From contig NZ_RHOY01000024.1 in assembly GCF_003946725.1 (NCBI RefSeq), forward strand, positions 1-37,315: DNA of 37,315 nucleotides, written 5' to 3'. The stretch is from Agrilactobacillus yilanensis (GTDB taxonomy: Bacteria > Bacillota > Bacilli > Lactobacillales > Lactobacillaceae). Of this stretch, positions 1-7,900 are shown one piece after another (within the stretch, counting starts at the first letter, position 1; each line of letters starts with the position of its first letter). Below the pieces are notes generated by a model, which was given only the letters and a program-made list of their open reading frames with translations, made no database searches and was not told the DNA's origin. Position numbers and translations under genes: made by a program.

Positions 1-77
1 CGAACACAGTAGTTAAGCTTCTTAACGCCGAATGTAGTTGGTGGGAAACTACCTGCGAGACTAGGAAGTCGCCGCGC
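1..77 (+). rRNA. rrf: 5S ribosomal RNA, 3' part
   Basis: The first 77 bases match the 3' two thirds of a Firmicutes 5S rRNA: the CGAACACAG loop B segment, GTTAAGCTTCTTAACGCCGA, and the TAGGAAGTCGCCGCGC end. The 5' part lies outside the window. It closes an rrn operon and is followed 6 bases later by tRNA-Asn, the usual rrn-tRNA arrangement in lactobacilli. The exact 3' end is approximate. Confidence 0.93.
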
Positions 78-83
78 TTTTAT

Positions 84-156
84 TCCGGTTTAGCTCAGTC
101 GGTAGAGCGCTTGACTGTTAATCAAGATGTCGTCAGTTCGAGTCTGACAACCGGAG
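84..156 (+). tRNA. tRNA-Asn (GTT)
   Basis: A 73-nt cloverleaf. The acceptor stem TCCGGTT pairs with AACCGGA, with discriminator G. The D-arm reads AGCTCAGTCGGTAGAGC, the anticodon stem CTTGA/TCAAG encloses CTGTTAA (anticodon GTT), and the T-loop is TTCGAGT. No CCA is encoded. It is probably co-transcribed with the upstream 5S rRNA. Confidence 0.97.
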
Positions 157-164
157 TCATATAT

Positions 165-190
165 CGGCTAACCTATTAGCCGCTTTTTTT
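165..190 (+). terminator. Intrinsic terminator of the rrn/tRNA-Asn transcript
   Basis: A perfect 7-bp stem (CGGCTAA, loop CCTA, TTAGCCG) is followed by C and seven T. It separates tRNA-Asn from the next two tRNA genes, so tRNA-Glu and tRNA-Thr either need their own promoter or rely on read-through. A weak -10-like TAAAAT lies at 205-210. Confidence 0.8.
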
Positions 191-214
191 ATATCTTTTT
201 AAGGTAAAATGTAA

Positions 215-286
215 GGCCCCTTGGTCAAGTGGTTAAGACACCGCCCTTTCACGGCGGTAACATGGGTTCAAATCCCGTAGGGGTCA
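215..286 (+). tRNA. tRNA-Glu (TTC)
   Basis: A 72-nt cloverleaf. The acceptor GGCCCCT pairs with AGGGGTC (one G-U), with discriminator A. Anticodon stem CCGCC/GGCGG and loop CTTTCAC give anticodon TTC. The T-arm is ATGGGTTCAAATCCCGT. CCA is not encoded. Confidence 0.97.
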
Positions 287-293
287 TCGATAG

Positions 294-366
294 GCCGGCT
301 TAGCTCAGCTGGTAGAGCATCGGTATCGTAAACCGAGGGTCACAGGTTCAAGTCCTGCAGCCGGCA
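294..366 (+). tRNA. tRNA-Thr (CGT)
   Basis: A 73-nt cloverleaf with acceptor GCCGGCT/AGCCGGC and discriminator A. Anticodon stem TCGGT/ACCGA and loop ATCGTAA give anticodon CGT, which reads the ACG codon. It begins 7 bases after tRNA-Glu, so the two are likely one transcript ended by the hairpin at 404-456. Confidence 0.96.
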
Positions 367-403
367 TTGCGAATAAAGTTATACATTTGATCATAAACAT
401 AAA

Positions 404-456
404 AGGCGAGAACCAATACCGACATATCGGCTTTGGTTTTCGCCTGTTTTAGTTTA
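404..456 (+). terminator. Intrinsic terminator after tRNA-Thr
   Basis: A 13-bp stem (AGGCGAGAACCAA with TTGGTTTTCGCCT, one G-T) carries an inner CCGA/TCGG hairpin and is followed by GTTTTAGTTT. It ends the tRNA-Glu/tRNA-Thr transcript before dtpT. Confidence 0.8.
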
Positions 457-513
457 TGGGCATAATTTAGCAACTCATTCGTAAAAACATTATTTAGAAT
501 GGAAGGTATTTTT

Positions 514-1974
514 GTGGAGAAGAAGGAGAAAACTTTTTTAGGGCAACCTAGAGGGCTCTCGACCCTGTTTATGACAGAGTTCTGGGAGCGCTTCAGTTAC
601 TACGGCATGAAGGCCATCTTATTATTCTACATGTATTATGCGGTAGAAAAAGGCGGTTTGGGCTTTAACCAGGTAACTGCAGCATCAATCATGGCGATTT
701 ACGGTTCCTTAGTTTATTTAGCCGGGGTTATTGGTGGATTTATTGCTGACCGTTTGTTGGGTAGTCGCCGAACCGTGTTTATGGGCGGGGTTTTAATCAT
801 GTTCGGGCATATTGCATTGGCATTGCCATTTGGCGCGAGTGCATTATATGTATCTATTGTTTTAATCGTTTTGGGGACTGGTTTATTGAAACCAAATATC
901 TCTGAAATGGTCGGGACTTTATACTCCCCTGAAGATGTCCGCCGGGATACTGGTTTTAGTATTTTCGTATTAGGGATTAACTTAGGATCATTATTAGCAC
1001 CAGCAATTGTTGGGACTGTCGGCCAAAAGGTTAACTTCCATTTGGGCTTTTCTATCGCTGCTATTGGTATGTTCTTTGGTTTACTTCAATATTACTTTGG
1101 TGGTCGCAAGTATTTGAGCGAAAGTTCATTACATCCAACAGATCCAATTACACCAGAAGAACGACCTAAAGTTATTCGTAACATTGTTTTAATTGTTGCT
1201 GCATTCGTCGTTGTTTTTGGCGGCTTAGCAATTGCCGGCAGTCTAAATATTGGGATGATCGTCAATGTGTTTAGTGCCATTGGGGTTGCTTTACCGATCT
1301 TCTACTTCATCTTAATGTTATCAAGTAAGAAAACGACTAAAGTTGAACGTTCTAGAATTTGGGCTTATATTCCATTGTTCTTTGCCAGTGTTCTGTTCTG
1401 GTCAATCGAAGAACAAGGCTCAGTTATTTTAGCATTATTTGCTGCGAATCAAACGCAACTAAATTTAGGTTGGATCGAACTATTACCTTCATGGTTCCAA
1501 ATGTTAAATCCATTCTTTATCATTGTTTATACACCAATCTTTGCTATTATTTGGACAAAATTAGGCAAACGGCAACCATCTACACCAGCCAAGTTTGCAA
1601 CAGGGTTGATCTTTGCAGGGCTTTCTTATGTCTTAATGGTCTTACCAACAACTTTAAATGGACAAAAATTATCTAATGCAATGTGGTTAGTTTTGAGTTG
1701 GGCTATTGTTATTATTGCCGAAATGTTAATTTCACCAATCGGCCTTTCTGCAACAACAAAATTAGCACCAAAAGCTTTCCAATCTCAAATGATGAGTATG
1801 TGGTTCTTAGGTGATGCCATGGCGCAAGCTATCAACGCCCAAGTTGTTAAATTGTATTCAGTACATTCAGCAGCAATGTATTTTGGGGTCTACGGCGCAA
1901 TTGTAGTCGCCTTCGGGGTTATTTTATTCGTTGGTGTCCCTAGAATTAGAAATCTAATGCAAGGTATTAAATAG
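514..1974 (+). CDS. dtpT: Proton-dependent di-/tripeptide transporter (POT family)
   Basis: Integral membrane symporter that imports di- and tripeptides with protons, feeding amino acid nutrition in a proteolytic or auxotrophic lactic bacterium. The N-terminal POT signature EFWERFSYYGM (the ExxERFxYY proton-coupling motif) is present, followed by about 13-14 hydrophobic segments over some 486 residues, the usual DtpT length. GTG at 514 is preferred because GGAAGG at 501-506 lies 7 bases ahead of it. The in-frame ATG at 499 has no ribosome-binding site and would place that SD inside the gene. The next gene starts 17 bases after the stop, suggesting co-transcription. The family call is firm; exact substrate range is inferred. 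Confidence 0.93.
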   Translation: MEKKEKTFLGQPRGLSTLFMTEFWERFSYYGMKAILLFYMYYAVEKGGLGFNQVTAASIMAIYGSLVYLAGVIGGFIADRLLGSRRTVFMGGVLIMFGHIALALPFGASALYVSIVLIVLGTGLLKPNISEMVGTLYSPEDVRRDTGFSIFVLGINLGSLLAPAIVGTVGQKVNFHLGFSIAAIGMFFGLLQYYFGGRKYLSESSLHPTDPITPEERPKVIRNIVLIVAAFVVVFGGLAIAGSLNIGMIVNVFSAIGVALPIFYFILMLSSKKTTKVERSRIWAYIPLFFASVLFWSIEEQGSVILALFAANQTQLNLGWIELLPSWFQMLNPFFIIVYTPIFAIIWTKLGKRQPSTPAKFATGLIFAGLSYVLMVLPTTLNGQKLSNAMWLVLSWAIVIIAEMLISPIGLSATTKLAPKAFQSQMMSMWFLGDAMAQAINAQVVKLYSVHSAAMYFGVYGAIVVAFGVILFVGVPRIRNLMQGIK

Positions 1975-1991
1975 GTTATGAGGTAAAATAA

Positions 1992-2825
1992 TTGATAAAA
2001 GTTGCCACAACTAGTGATAATCATCTGGATGTGAATAAATTAGATATTGATACCGTGCTGCAGGCACAGGCACAATATTTAGTCGCACAAAAAATTGATT
2101 ATTATCTAATTGCCGGTGATCAGTTCAATGATTTTACGAAGACCCAGGACTATGTTGCAAAGATGCAACAAATTGTCGGCAAAGCTGTAAAAATTTACTT
2201 CATTGCCGGCAATCATGAAATGGTGAATGGGTTCACTTATCCGGAGCTACAGTTGCCAATTGAACCGGCTTATTTGCATCAAAAATTTGTAGATATTCCG
2301 GGGACGAATTATCGTATTATTGGCAACAACGGCTGGTATGATTATACTTATGCCAGTCCGTTAACGGCTCAAAAAGCGAAAACGGCAGCAGATTTCAGTC
2401 GTTGGCGCAATGCCTATTGGATTGATGGTGGTATCCAAGGGCGGGCTGATGATTTAAGGCTGATGCAGCAAGTTTTGAATATGGTGCATCAACAGTTCAT
2501 GCTTGCAAAACAAGAACATAAAAAAGTTATTTTTATCACACACTTTGTACCGCAACAAGCTTATATTTTTTATACACCGGATCGTACTTATTGGAATATG
2601 GCAACTGCCTTGATGGGCAGCCAGAGATTAGGGGACTTAATCCAGGCATATCAAATTGAGCATGTGATTTTTGGACATTTGCATTTACGGCAAAAGCCCA
2701 AAACATTAATGGGGGTTACTTATCATACAGCACCGGTGGGATATGGTCTAAAAAGAATCAATGAATGGTCTAGTTCGAATTTTATGCAGGAATGGCAAAA
2801 AACTTTGCAAATAATTCAAATATAA
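1992..2825 (+). CDS. Metallophosphoesterase (calcineurin-like), putative
   Basis: A 277-residue cytoplasmic protein with the ordered metal-binding motifs of calcineurin-like phosphoesterases: SDNHLD near residue 8, GDQFND near 43, GNHE near 73, THF near 185 and GHLHLR near 225. These supply the Asp/His/Asn ligands of a di-metal site. It resembles the small uncharacterised Firmicutes phosphoesterases rather than the SbcD nuclease, whose C-terminal part is absent. The start is TTG at 1992 with GAGG at 1980-1983. It follows dtpT by 17 bases and precedes a tRNA promoter by 2 bases. The substrate is unknown. Confidence 0.85.
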   Translation: MIKVATTSDNHLDVNKLDIDTVLQAQAQYLVAQKIDYYLIAGDQFNDFTKTQDYVAKMQQIVGKAVKIYFIAGNHEMVNGFTYPELQLPIEPAYLHQKFVDIPGTNYRIIGNNGWYDYTYASPLTAQKAKTAADFSRWRNAYWIDGGIQGRADDLRLMQQVLNMVHQQFMLAKQEHKKVIFITHFVPQQAYIFYTPDRTYWNMATALMGSQRLGDLIQAYQIEHVIFGHLHLRQKPKTLMGVTYHTAPVGYGLKRINEWSSSNFMQEWQKTLQIIQI

Positions 2826-2827
2826 GG

Positions 2828-2856
2828 TTGCATTCTTCCTGATATTTTAGTATTAT
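2828..2856 (+). promoter_or_regulatory. Promoter for tRNA-Tyr/tRNA-Gln
   Basis: TTGCAT (2828-2833), a 17-base spacer and TATTAT (2851-2856) sit about 30 bases before tRNA-Tyr and directly after the stop codon of the phosphoesterase gene. Confidence 0.65.
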
Positions 2857-2887
2857 ATTTAAGTCGGTTACGATAAGTAACACTTAT

Positions 2888-2968
2888 GGAGGAGTAGCGA
2901 AGAGGCTAAACGCGGCGGACTGTAAATCCGCTCCTTCGGGTTCGGTGGTTCGAATCCACTCTCCTCCA
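2888..2968 (+). tRNA. tRNA-Tyr (GTA)
   Basis: A class II tRNA of 81 nt with acceptor GGAGGAG/CTCCTCC, discriminator A, and anticodon stem CGGAC.../...TCCG with GTA. It has a long variable arm (CTCCTTCGGGTTCGG region) and a TTCGAAT T-loop. CCA is not encoded. It forms a pair with tRNA-Gln 5 bases downstream. Confidence 0.96.
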
Positions 2969-2973
2969 TTTAT

Positions 2974-3045
2974 TGGGTTATAGCCAAGCGGTAAGGCAAT
3001 GGACTTTGACTCCATCATGCGCTGGTTCGAATCCAGCTAACCCAA
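2974..3045 (+). tRNA. tRNA-Gln (TTG)
   Basis: A 72-nt cloverleaf with acceptor TGGGTTA/TAACCCA, discriminator A, anticodon stem ATGGA/TCCAT, loop CTTTGAC (anticodon TTG) and T-loop TTCGAAT. The U1-A72 start of the acceptor is typical of bacterial tRNA-Gln. Confidence 0.97.
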
Positions 3046-3129
3046 TTTTTACCGTTTATAAATCACTCATATAGTCGATGACAATTAATTTTGTTATCGA
3101 TTTTTTTTGAAAATAAAAGGAGAGATCTT

Positions 3130-3921
3130 ATGAAAATTGGCTTTATAGGTGCTGGTAATATGGCTCAGGCAATGATTGAGGGTCTGTTAACTGCCAAAGT
3201 ACCCTCATCAGAACTTTTGATTCACAGTGCGCATCCAAACCACTATGAGGCCTATGCGCAAAGTAAGGGGATTCAGGCTGTAGCCAGTAATCTTACTTTG
3301 ACGCAACAGGCAGATGTAATTATTTTAGCTGTGGAACCGGCTTTATATGAAACTGTAATTACAGAAATTAAACCTGCCTTAACTGAAGAAAAGATCTTAG
3401 CTTCTGTACTGACCGGTATTTCAGTGGCCCAATTAAGTACCGCCGCTGCAATCTCTGACTTGGCCATTGTTCGATTAATGCCAAATGTAAATGTTAAAAT
3501 TAACCAAGGTATGACAGCAATCACTGGGAATGCCGCGAGTCAAGTAACGGGGTTAGCGACGGTTAAAGGAATTTTTGAAAAAATTGGCTCTGTGACGGAA
3601 CTGCCAGAGCAGCATTTTAGCACATTCGTTGCGCTAGCTGGCAGCTCACCTGCGTTTATTTACCTATTCATTGATAGTTTAGCCCGGGCGGGGGTAAAAT
3701 ATGGCTTGAGCAAGGCACAAGCTACAGAAATCGCCGCTCAAGCGGTTAAAGGCAGTGCCCAGATGGTATTAGAAGACGGCCGTTCGCCGTTTGATTTGAT
3801 TGACCAAGTCTGCTCCCCTGGCGGTACCACTGTAGCTGGCTTATTGGCCATGGAAGAAAACGGCTTTATGACCAGCGTTATTAAAGGCATCGACGCCACT
3901 ATAAATAAAGACAGGGCGTGA
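3130..3921 (+). CDS. proC: Pyrroline-5-carboxylate reductase
   Basis: Reduces 1-pyrroline-5-carboxylate to L-proline with NAD(P)H, the last step of proline synthesis, in the cytoplasm. The N-terminal Rossmann motif GFIGAGNMAQAM (residues 4-15) and the C-terminal P5CR signature (GSSPAFIYLFIDSLA, then QVCSPGGTTVAGL) are complete. The 263-residue length is normal. ATG at 3130 follows AAAGGAGA at 3116-3123; the upstream in-frame TTG at 3091 has no SD. No proA/proB gene is adjacent. The last codons (GGG CGT GA) overlap a palindromic repeat that starts at 3914, which supplies the TGA stop. It converges with tetR on a shared terminator. Confidence 0.96.
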   Translation: MKIGFIGAGNMAQAMIEGLLTAKVPSSELLIHSAHPNHYEAYAQSKGIQAVASNLTLTQQADVIILAVEPALYETVITEIKPALTEEKILASVLTGISVAQLSTAAAISDLAIVRLMPNVNVKINQGMTAITGNAASQVTGLATVKGIFEKIGSVTELPEQHFSTFVALAGSSPAFIYLFIDSLARAGVKYGLSKAQATEIAAQAVKGSAQMVLEDGRSPFDLIDQVCSPGGTTVAGLLAMEENGFMTSVIKGIDATINKDRA

Positions 3922-4018
3922 GAAGGGGCGGTTTGGCGATGCGCCAACATAAACCCGGTCTTGGCCTGTGAGTCATTTGGGGTTAAGTGAGCGCTTGTTT
4001 ACTCAGAGCATGTAAGAA
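3914..4018 (+). repeat. Palindromic intergenic repeat, copy R0 (divergent)
   Basis: Degenerate member of the window's repeat family. Its left end (GGCGTGAGAAG...CGGTTTGGC) aligns with copy R3 at 24227 (GAGCGTGACAAG...CGGTTTGAC), and its centre ACATAAACCCGG...CTGTGAGT aligns with ACATAAGCCCGA...TTGTGAGT of R3. Pairing is poorer than in R3. It overlaps the last 8 bases of proC and supplies its stop codon. The right boundary is approximate. Confidence 0.6.
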
Positions 4019-4050
4019 AACCAACCTATTCCAAAAAAACAACACAAAAA

Positions 4051-4083
4051 ACCAGCGATTATCGTAATCGCTGGTTTTTTTTA
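4051..4083. terminator. Bidirectional terminator between proC and tetR
   Basis: A perfect 11-bp stem (ACCAGCGATTA, loop TCG, TAATCGCTGGT) is flanked by a run of A on the left and T on the right, so it can end both the proC transcript and the convergent tetR transcript. Its right side touches the tetR stop codon. Confidence 0.88.
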
Positions 4084-4722
4084 AGCATTATCGGGTTTAT
4101 CTAAGTGCGATGGATCATAGGTCATCTCCACGCCCATCACGGTAAGATGGCCGTTAGCAATGAGCTGAATGACTAATTTAGCCATATGTTCCGGTGAAAA
4201 ATCACTATTATTATTGAGCCACCAGTGCAAGATACCTACAAAAATTGAAGTCATATAATCAATGATAAAACTGGTTGGAATCAGTGTTTGACCTTGTTTG
4301 ATTTCCAAATTATCAAAAATTTCAGCATAACGTTCTTGTAAAACACTACGCAAGGTTTCCGTTAGCGTTGTTGTATTGTTGCTGCTGGTCAAAATCTTGA
4401 AGAAGCCACGGTTATCTTGGGCCAGCCTGAAAAAGCGAGATAACATATTTTCAACGTTGCTGATGTCTACCTTATGATCAGTCGTCAGAATTTCAATGCT
4501 CAAAACTTCTTTAATAGAATCTAAGGCAAAAGAGAAGACGTAGTGATAAAGGTCTTGTTTGTCTTTGAAATGGGCATAAAAGGTGGCGCGATTGATCATG
4601 GCTTCATCAGCGATTTCTTGAACGGTTAAATTTTCAAAACCGTTTTCTTGAACTAATTTGATGAAAGCGTCGACAATCATTTTACGTGTTCGAATAACCC
4701 GTAAGTCCTGTTTTTTAGCCAT
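4081..4722 (-). CDS. TetR/AcrR family transcriptional regulator
   Basis: A 213-residue DNA-binding regulator. The TetR helix-turn-helix covers about residues 10-57 (TVQEIADEAMINRATFYAHF, then KDKQDLYHYV), and the all-helical C-terminal ligand domain includes GILHWWLNNNSDFSPEHMA near 170-190. Start ATG has AAGGAG 8 bases upstream on the minus strand. It is divergent from the giant dehydratase-activase gene across a 213-bp spacer with two dyads, so it probably controls that gene, itself, or both. The ligand is unknown; an acyl-CoA or hydroxy-acid signal would be a guess. Confidence 0.88.
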   Translation of the reverse strand: MAKKQDLRVIRTRKMIVDAFIKLVQENGFENLTVQEIADEAMINRATFYAHFKDKQDLYHYVFSFALDSIKEVLSIEILTTDHKVDISNVENMLSRFFRLAQDNRGFFKILTSSNNTTTLTETLRSVLQERYAEIFDNLEIKQGQTLIPTSFIIDYMTSIFVGILHWWLNNNSDFSPEHMAKLVIQLIANGHLTVMGVEMTYDPSHLDKPDNA

Positions 4723-4785
4723 TTATAATCTCCTTATATAAAATAAAAATATAACATCAACAGAATAATTTTTTAATTGTTTAGA

Positions 4786-4808
4786 CAACATTTCAATTGG
4801 AATTGTTG
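4786..4808. promoter_or_regulatory. Candidate operator in the tetR-activase spacer
   Basis: An imperfect 23-bp dyad whose outer arms are CAACA (4786) and TGTTG (4808), with a TTCAATTGGAA core, lies between the divergent genes. TetR proteins usually bind such dyads in their own divergent spacer. Assignment to this TetR is inference. Confidence 0.4.
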
Positions 4809-4854
4809 TATATGTAATGATTCTGGAAAGATTGCTTATTGTTTTTTAGACAGG

Positions 4855-4887
4855 TTGTTATAAACTTAACAAGTATAAGTATAACAA
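4855..4887. promoter_or_regulatory. Second dyad and likely promoter zone of the activase gene
   Basis: TTGTTAT (4855-4861) and ATAACAA (4881-4887) form inverted arms with ACTTA/TAAGT inside. TATAAG (4874-4879) and TATAAC (4880-4885) are possible -10 boxes within it, about 50 bases before the start codon. The overlap suggests repression or activation at this site. Spacing to a -35 box is not ideal, so the exact promoter is uncertain. Confidence 0.35.
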
Positions 4888-4935
4888 ACATAGTGTTGGT
4901 TATTCAACACTCGTTTTCAAGGCTTTGGAGGGATT

Positions 4936-7900
4936 ATGATGACACAACAAACATTGCGCGGTGGTATTGACGTTGGCTCTACGACCGTAAAATTAGTGAT
5001 CATGAACGAGAGCAATCGTTCACTTTATGAAACTTACCAACGCCATTATTCGGATGTAAAAACGGCGACAAAGAAAATTTTGACGGAAGCAAGCCAAACG
5101 ATTGGCCTAGATCAACCAATTCAATTCACGATTACTGGTTCTGGCGGTATGGGCTTAGCGGAAGTTTTGAAAGTTGAATTTGTTCAAGAAGTCATTGCCT
5201 GTACACGGACTGTAGAAATTTTGATTCCACAGACAGATGTGGCCATTGAACTGGGCGGTGAAGACGCCAAAATTACATTCTTTGATGGTGCGATGGAACA
5301 AAGAATGAATGGTAGTTGCGCTGGCGGTACCGGGGCTTTTATTGATCAGATGGCCAGCTTATTGAAGACGGATGCCAATGGGGTTAACGAATTAGCTAAA
5401 GATTTTAAGCATATTTATCCAATTGCTTCTCGTTGTGGGGTGTTCGCAAAGACGGATGTCCAGCCTTTAATTAACGATGGGGTTTCAAAATCAGATATTG
5501 CAGCTAGTATTTTTCAAGCGGTTGTTAACCAAACAATCGCGGGCTTAGCTTCTGGTCGAAAAATTCGGGGCAAGGTTGCTTTTTTAGGTGGGCCTTTATA
5601 CTTTATGAGTGAATTACGGGCACGCTTTATTGATACGTTAAATTTGCAACCTGAAGATGTGATTTTTCCAGATTCACCTCAATTATTTGTTGCCAAGGGG
5701 GCTGCCTTTTATGCAGAAGATCAGCCGGTAACGACCTTAGCTGGGTTATTAGCCAATTTGGTAAATGATGACGGTAATGCTTTGAAAATAAGCGATACGC
5801 TGCCACCATTATTTGAAACGCAAGCAGACTTAGATACTTTTAGAGCTCGGCATGCCCAAGCAAAAGTCGAAAGTCAGCCATTAGCAGATTATCAAGGCGT
5901 GGCTTTTCTAGGAATTGATGCGGGGTCTACGACGACTAAAGTCGCTTTGATGAGCACCGATCATAAATTATTGTATACGTATTATGACAAAAATGATGGG
6001 GATCCATTGAAAAAAACAATGGCTATCCTAGACGATCTTTATAGTAAATTACCGGATACCGTAACCATCGGTAAAGTTTGTACCACCGGTTATGGGGAAC
6101 AATTAATCAAAAACGCTTTACGGGCTGACGTGGGTGAAGTTGAAACCGTGGCCCATTATAAAGCGGCCCACTTCTTCCAACCAGATGTGGACTTTATTTT
6201 AGATATTGGCGGCCAAGATATGAAGGCCATGCACATTAAAGATAATGCGCTGTCCACCATTCAATTGAATGAAGCTTGTTCTTCAGGTTGTGGGTCCTTT
6301 ATTGAAACTTTTGCGGAATCTTTGAAATATGATGTGAAAGACTTTGCAAAAGTCGCTTTATTGGCGAAACAACCTGCTGATTTAGGCTCACGCTGTACGG
6401 TATTTATGAACTCAAAAGTTAAGCAAGTTCAAAAAGAAGGGGCAACCATCGGTGATATTTCTGCCGGCTTGTCTTATTCTGTTATCAAAAATGCATTGTA
6501 CAAAGTGATTAAAGTGCGTCGGCCTGAAGATTTAGGGCAGCACATTGTCTGCCAAGGTGGGACTTTTTATAATGAAGCGGTTCTGCGGGCTTTTGAACAA
6601 ATTAGTGGCTGTGAAGTCATTCGGCCAAATATTGCCGGTTTGATGGGGGCTTATGGGGCAGCAATTATTGCCCAGGAAAACTATCAAGAAAATGACGTCA
6701 CCACTTTATTAAACAGTGAAGAAATGGCTGCTTTCACTTCTGAAAAAGAATATATGCATTGTGGCCTTTGCGAAAATAACTGCCAGCTGACAGTGACTAT
6801 TTTTAATGACGGCCGTCGGTTTGTTACAGGGAACCGTTGCGAACGGGGCCAAGCCCGGGGCATGAAGGTTGAATTGAAAAAAGCCAATGAGATGGTTAAT
6901 TTAGTCGATGAAAAATATAAATTGCTATTTGGTTATCGGCCATTACGCAAAAAGTTAGCAACGCGCGGCACCATTGGTATTCCCCGAGTATTAAATATGT
7001 ATGAAAACTACCCATTGTGGGCAACTTTCTTTAAAGAACTAGGTATTCGGGCGGTTTTGTCACCACGTTCAGATAAAGATTTATTTGAACAGGGGATTGA
7101 GACAATTCCAAGTGATACGGTTTGTTATCCAGCGAAGTTAACCCATGGGCATATTATGGCCTTGATCAATAAGGGCATTCAAACTATTTTTTATCCTGGT
7201 GTTGTTTATGAACGGGAAGAAAATAGTAAGGCCCGTAATCATTTCAATTGTCCGATTGTTCAAAGTTATTCTGATGTTATTCGTAATAATGTGGATGAAA
7301 TTCGGGATGGTCAAGTAGATTATCGTAATCCTTATTTGAATTTGGCGGATGAAAAGTCAGCCGTGAAGAACCTTTTTGAAACATTTAAAGATTATGGTGT
7401 TTCTGAAACGGAAGTTAAAACGGCTTTTGAAAAGGGATTAGCTGAGTTAGATAACTTTAAGCACAAAGTTCAAAGTCGCGGTGAGGATGTATTAATGCGG
7501 CTTCACGAAAAGGGGGAGCATGCCATTGTTTTGGCTGGCCGACCTTATCATTTGGATCCTGAAATTAACCATGGGATCGCACAAATTATTACGCAAGAAG
7601 GTTTTCATGTTTTAACAGAAGACAGTATTTCGCATTTAGGGGATGTCTCCGGTTTGCGGGTTGTGGATCAGTGGGTTTATCATGCTCGGTTGTATGCGGC
7701 AGCAGAAGTGGTGGCTAAGGAACCTAATCTGGAATTAGTTCAGTTGAATTCCTTTGGCTGTGGGCTAGATGCGATTACAACAGACCAGGTTAATGAAATT
7801 CTGGCGCAGCACAATAAACTTTATACGGCTTTGAAGATTGATGAAGGTTCCAATATGGGGGCTGTTCGGATTCGGTTACGGTCTTTGAAAGCAGCCATCA

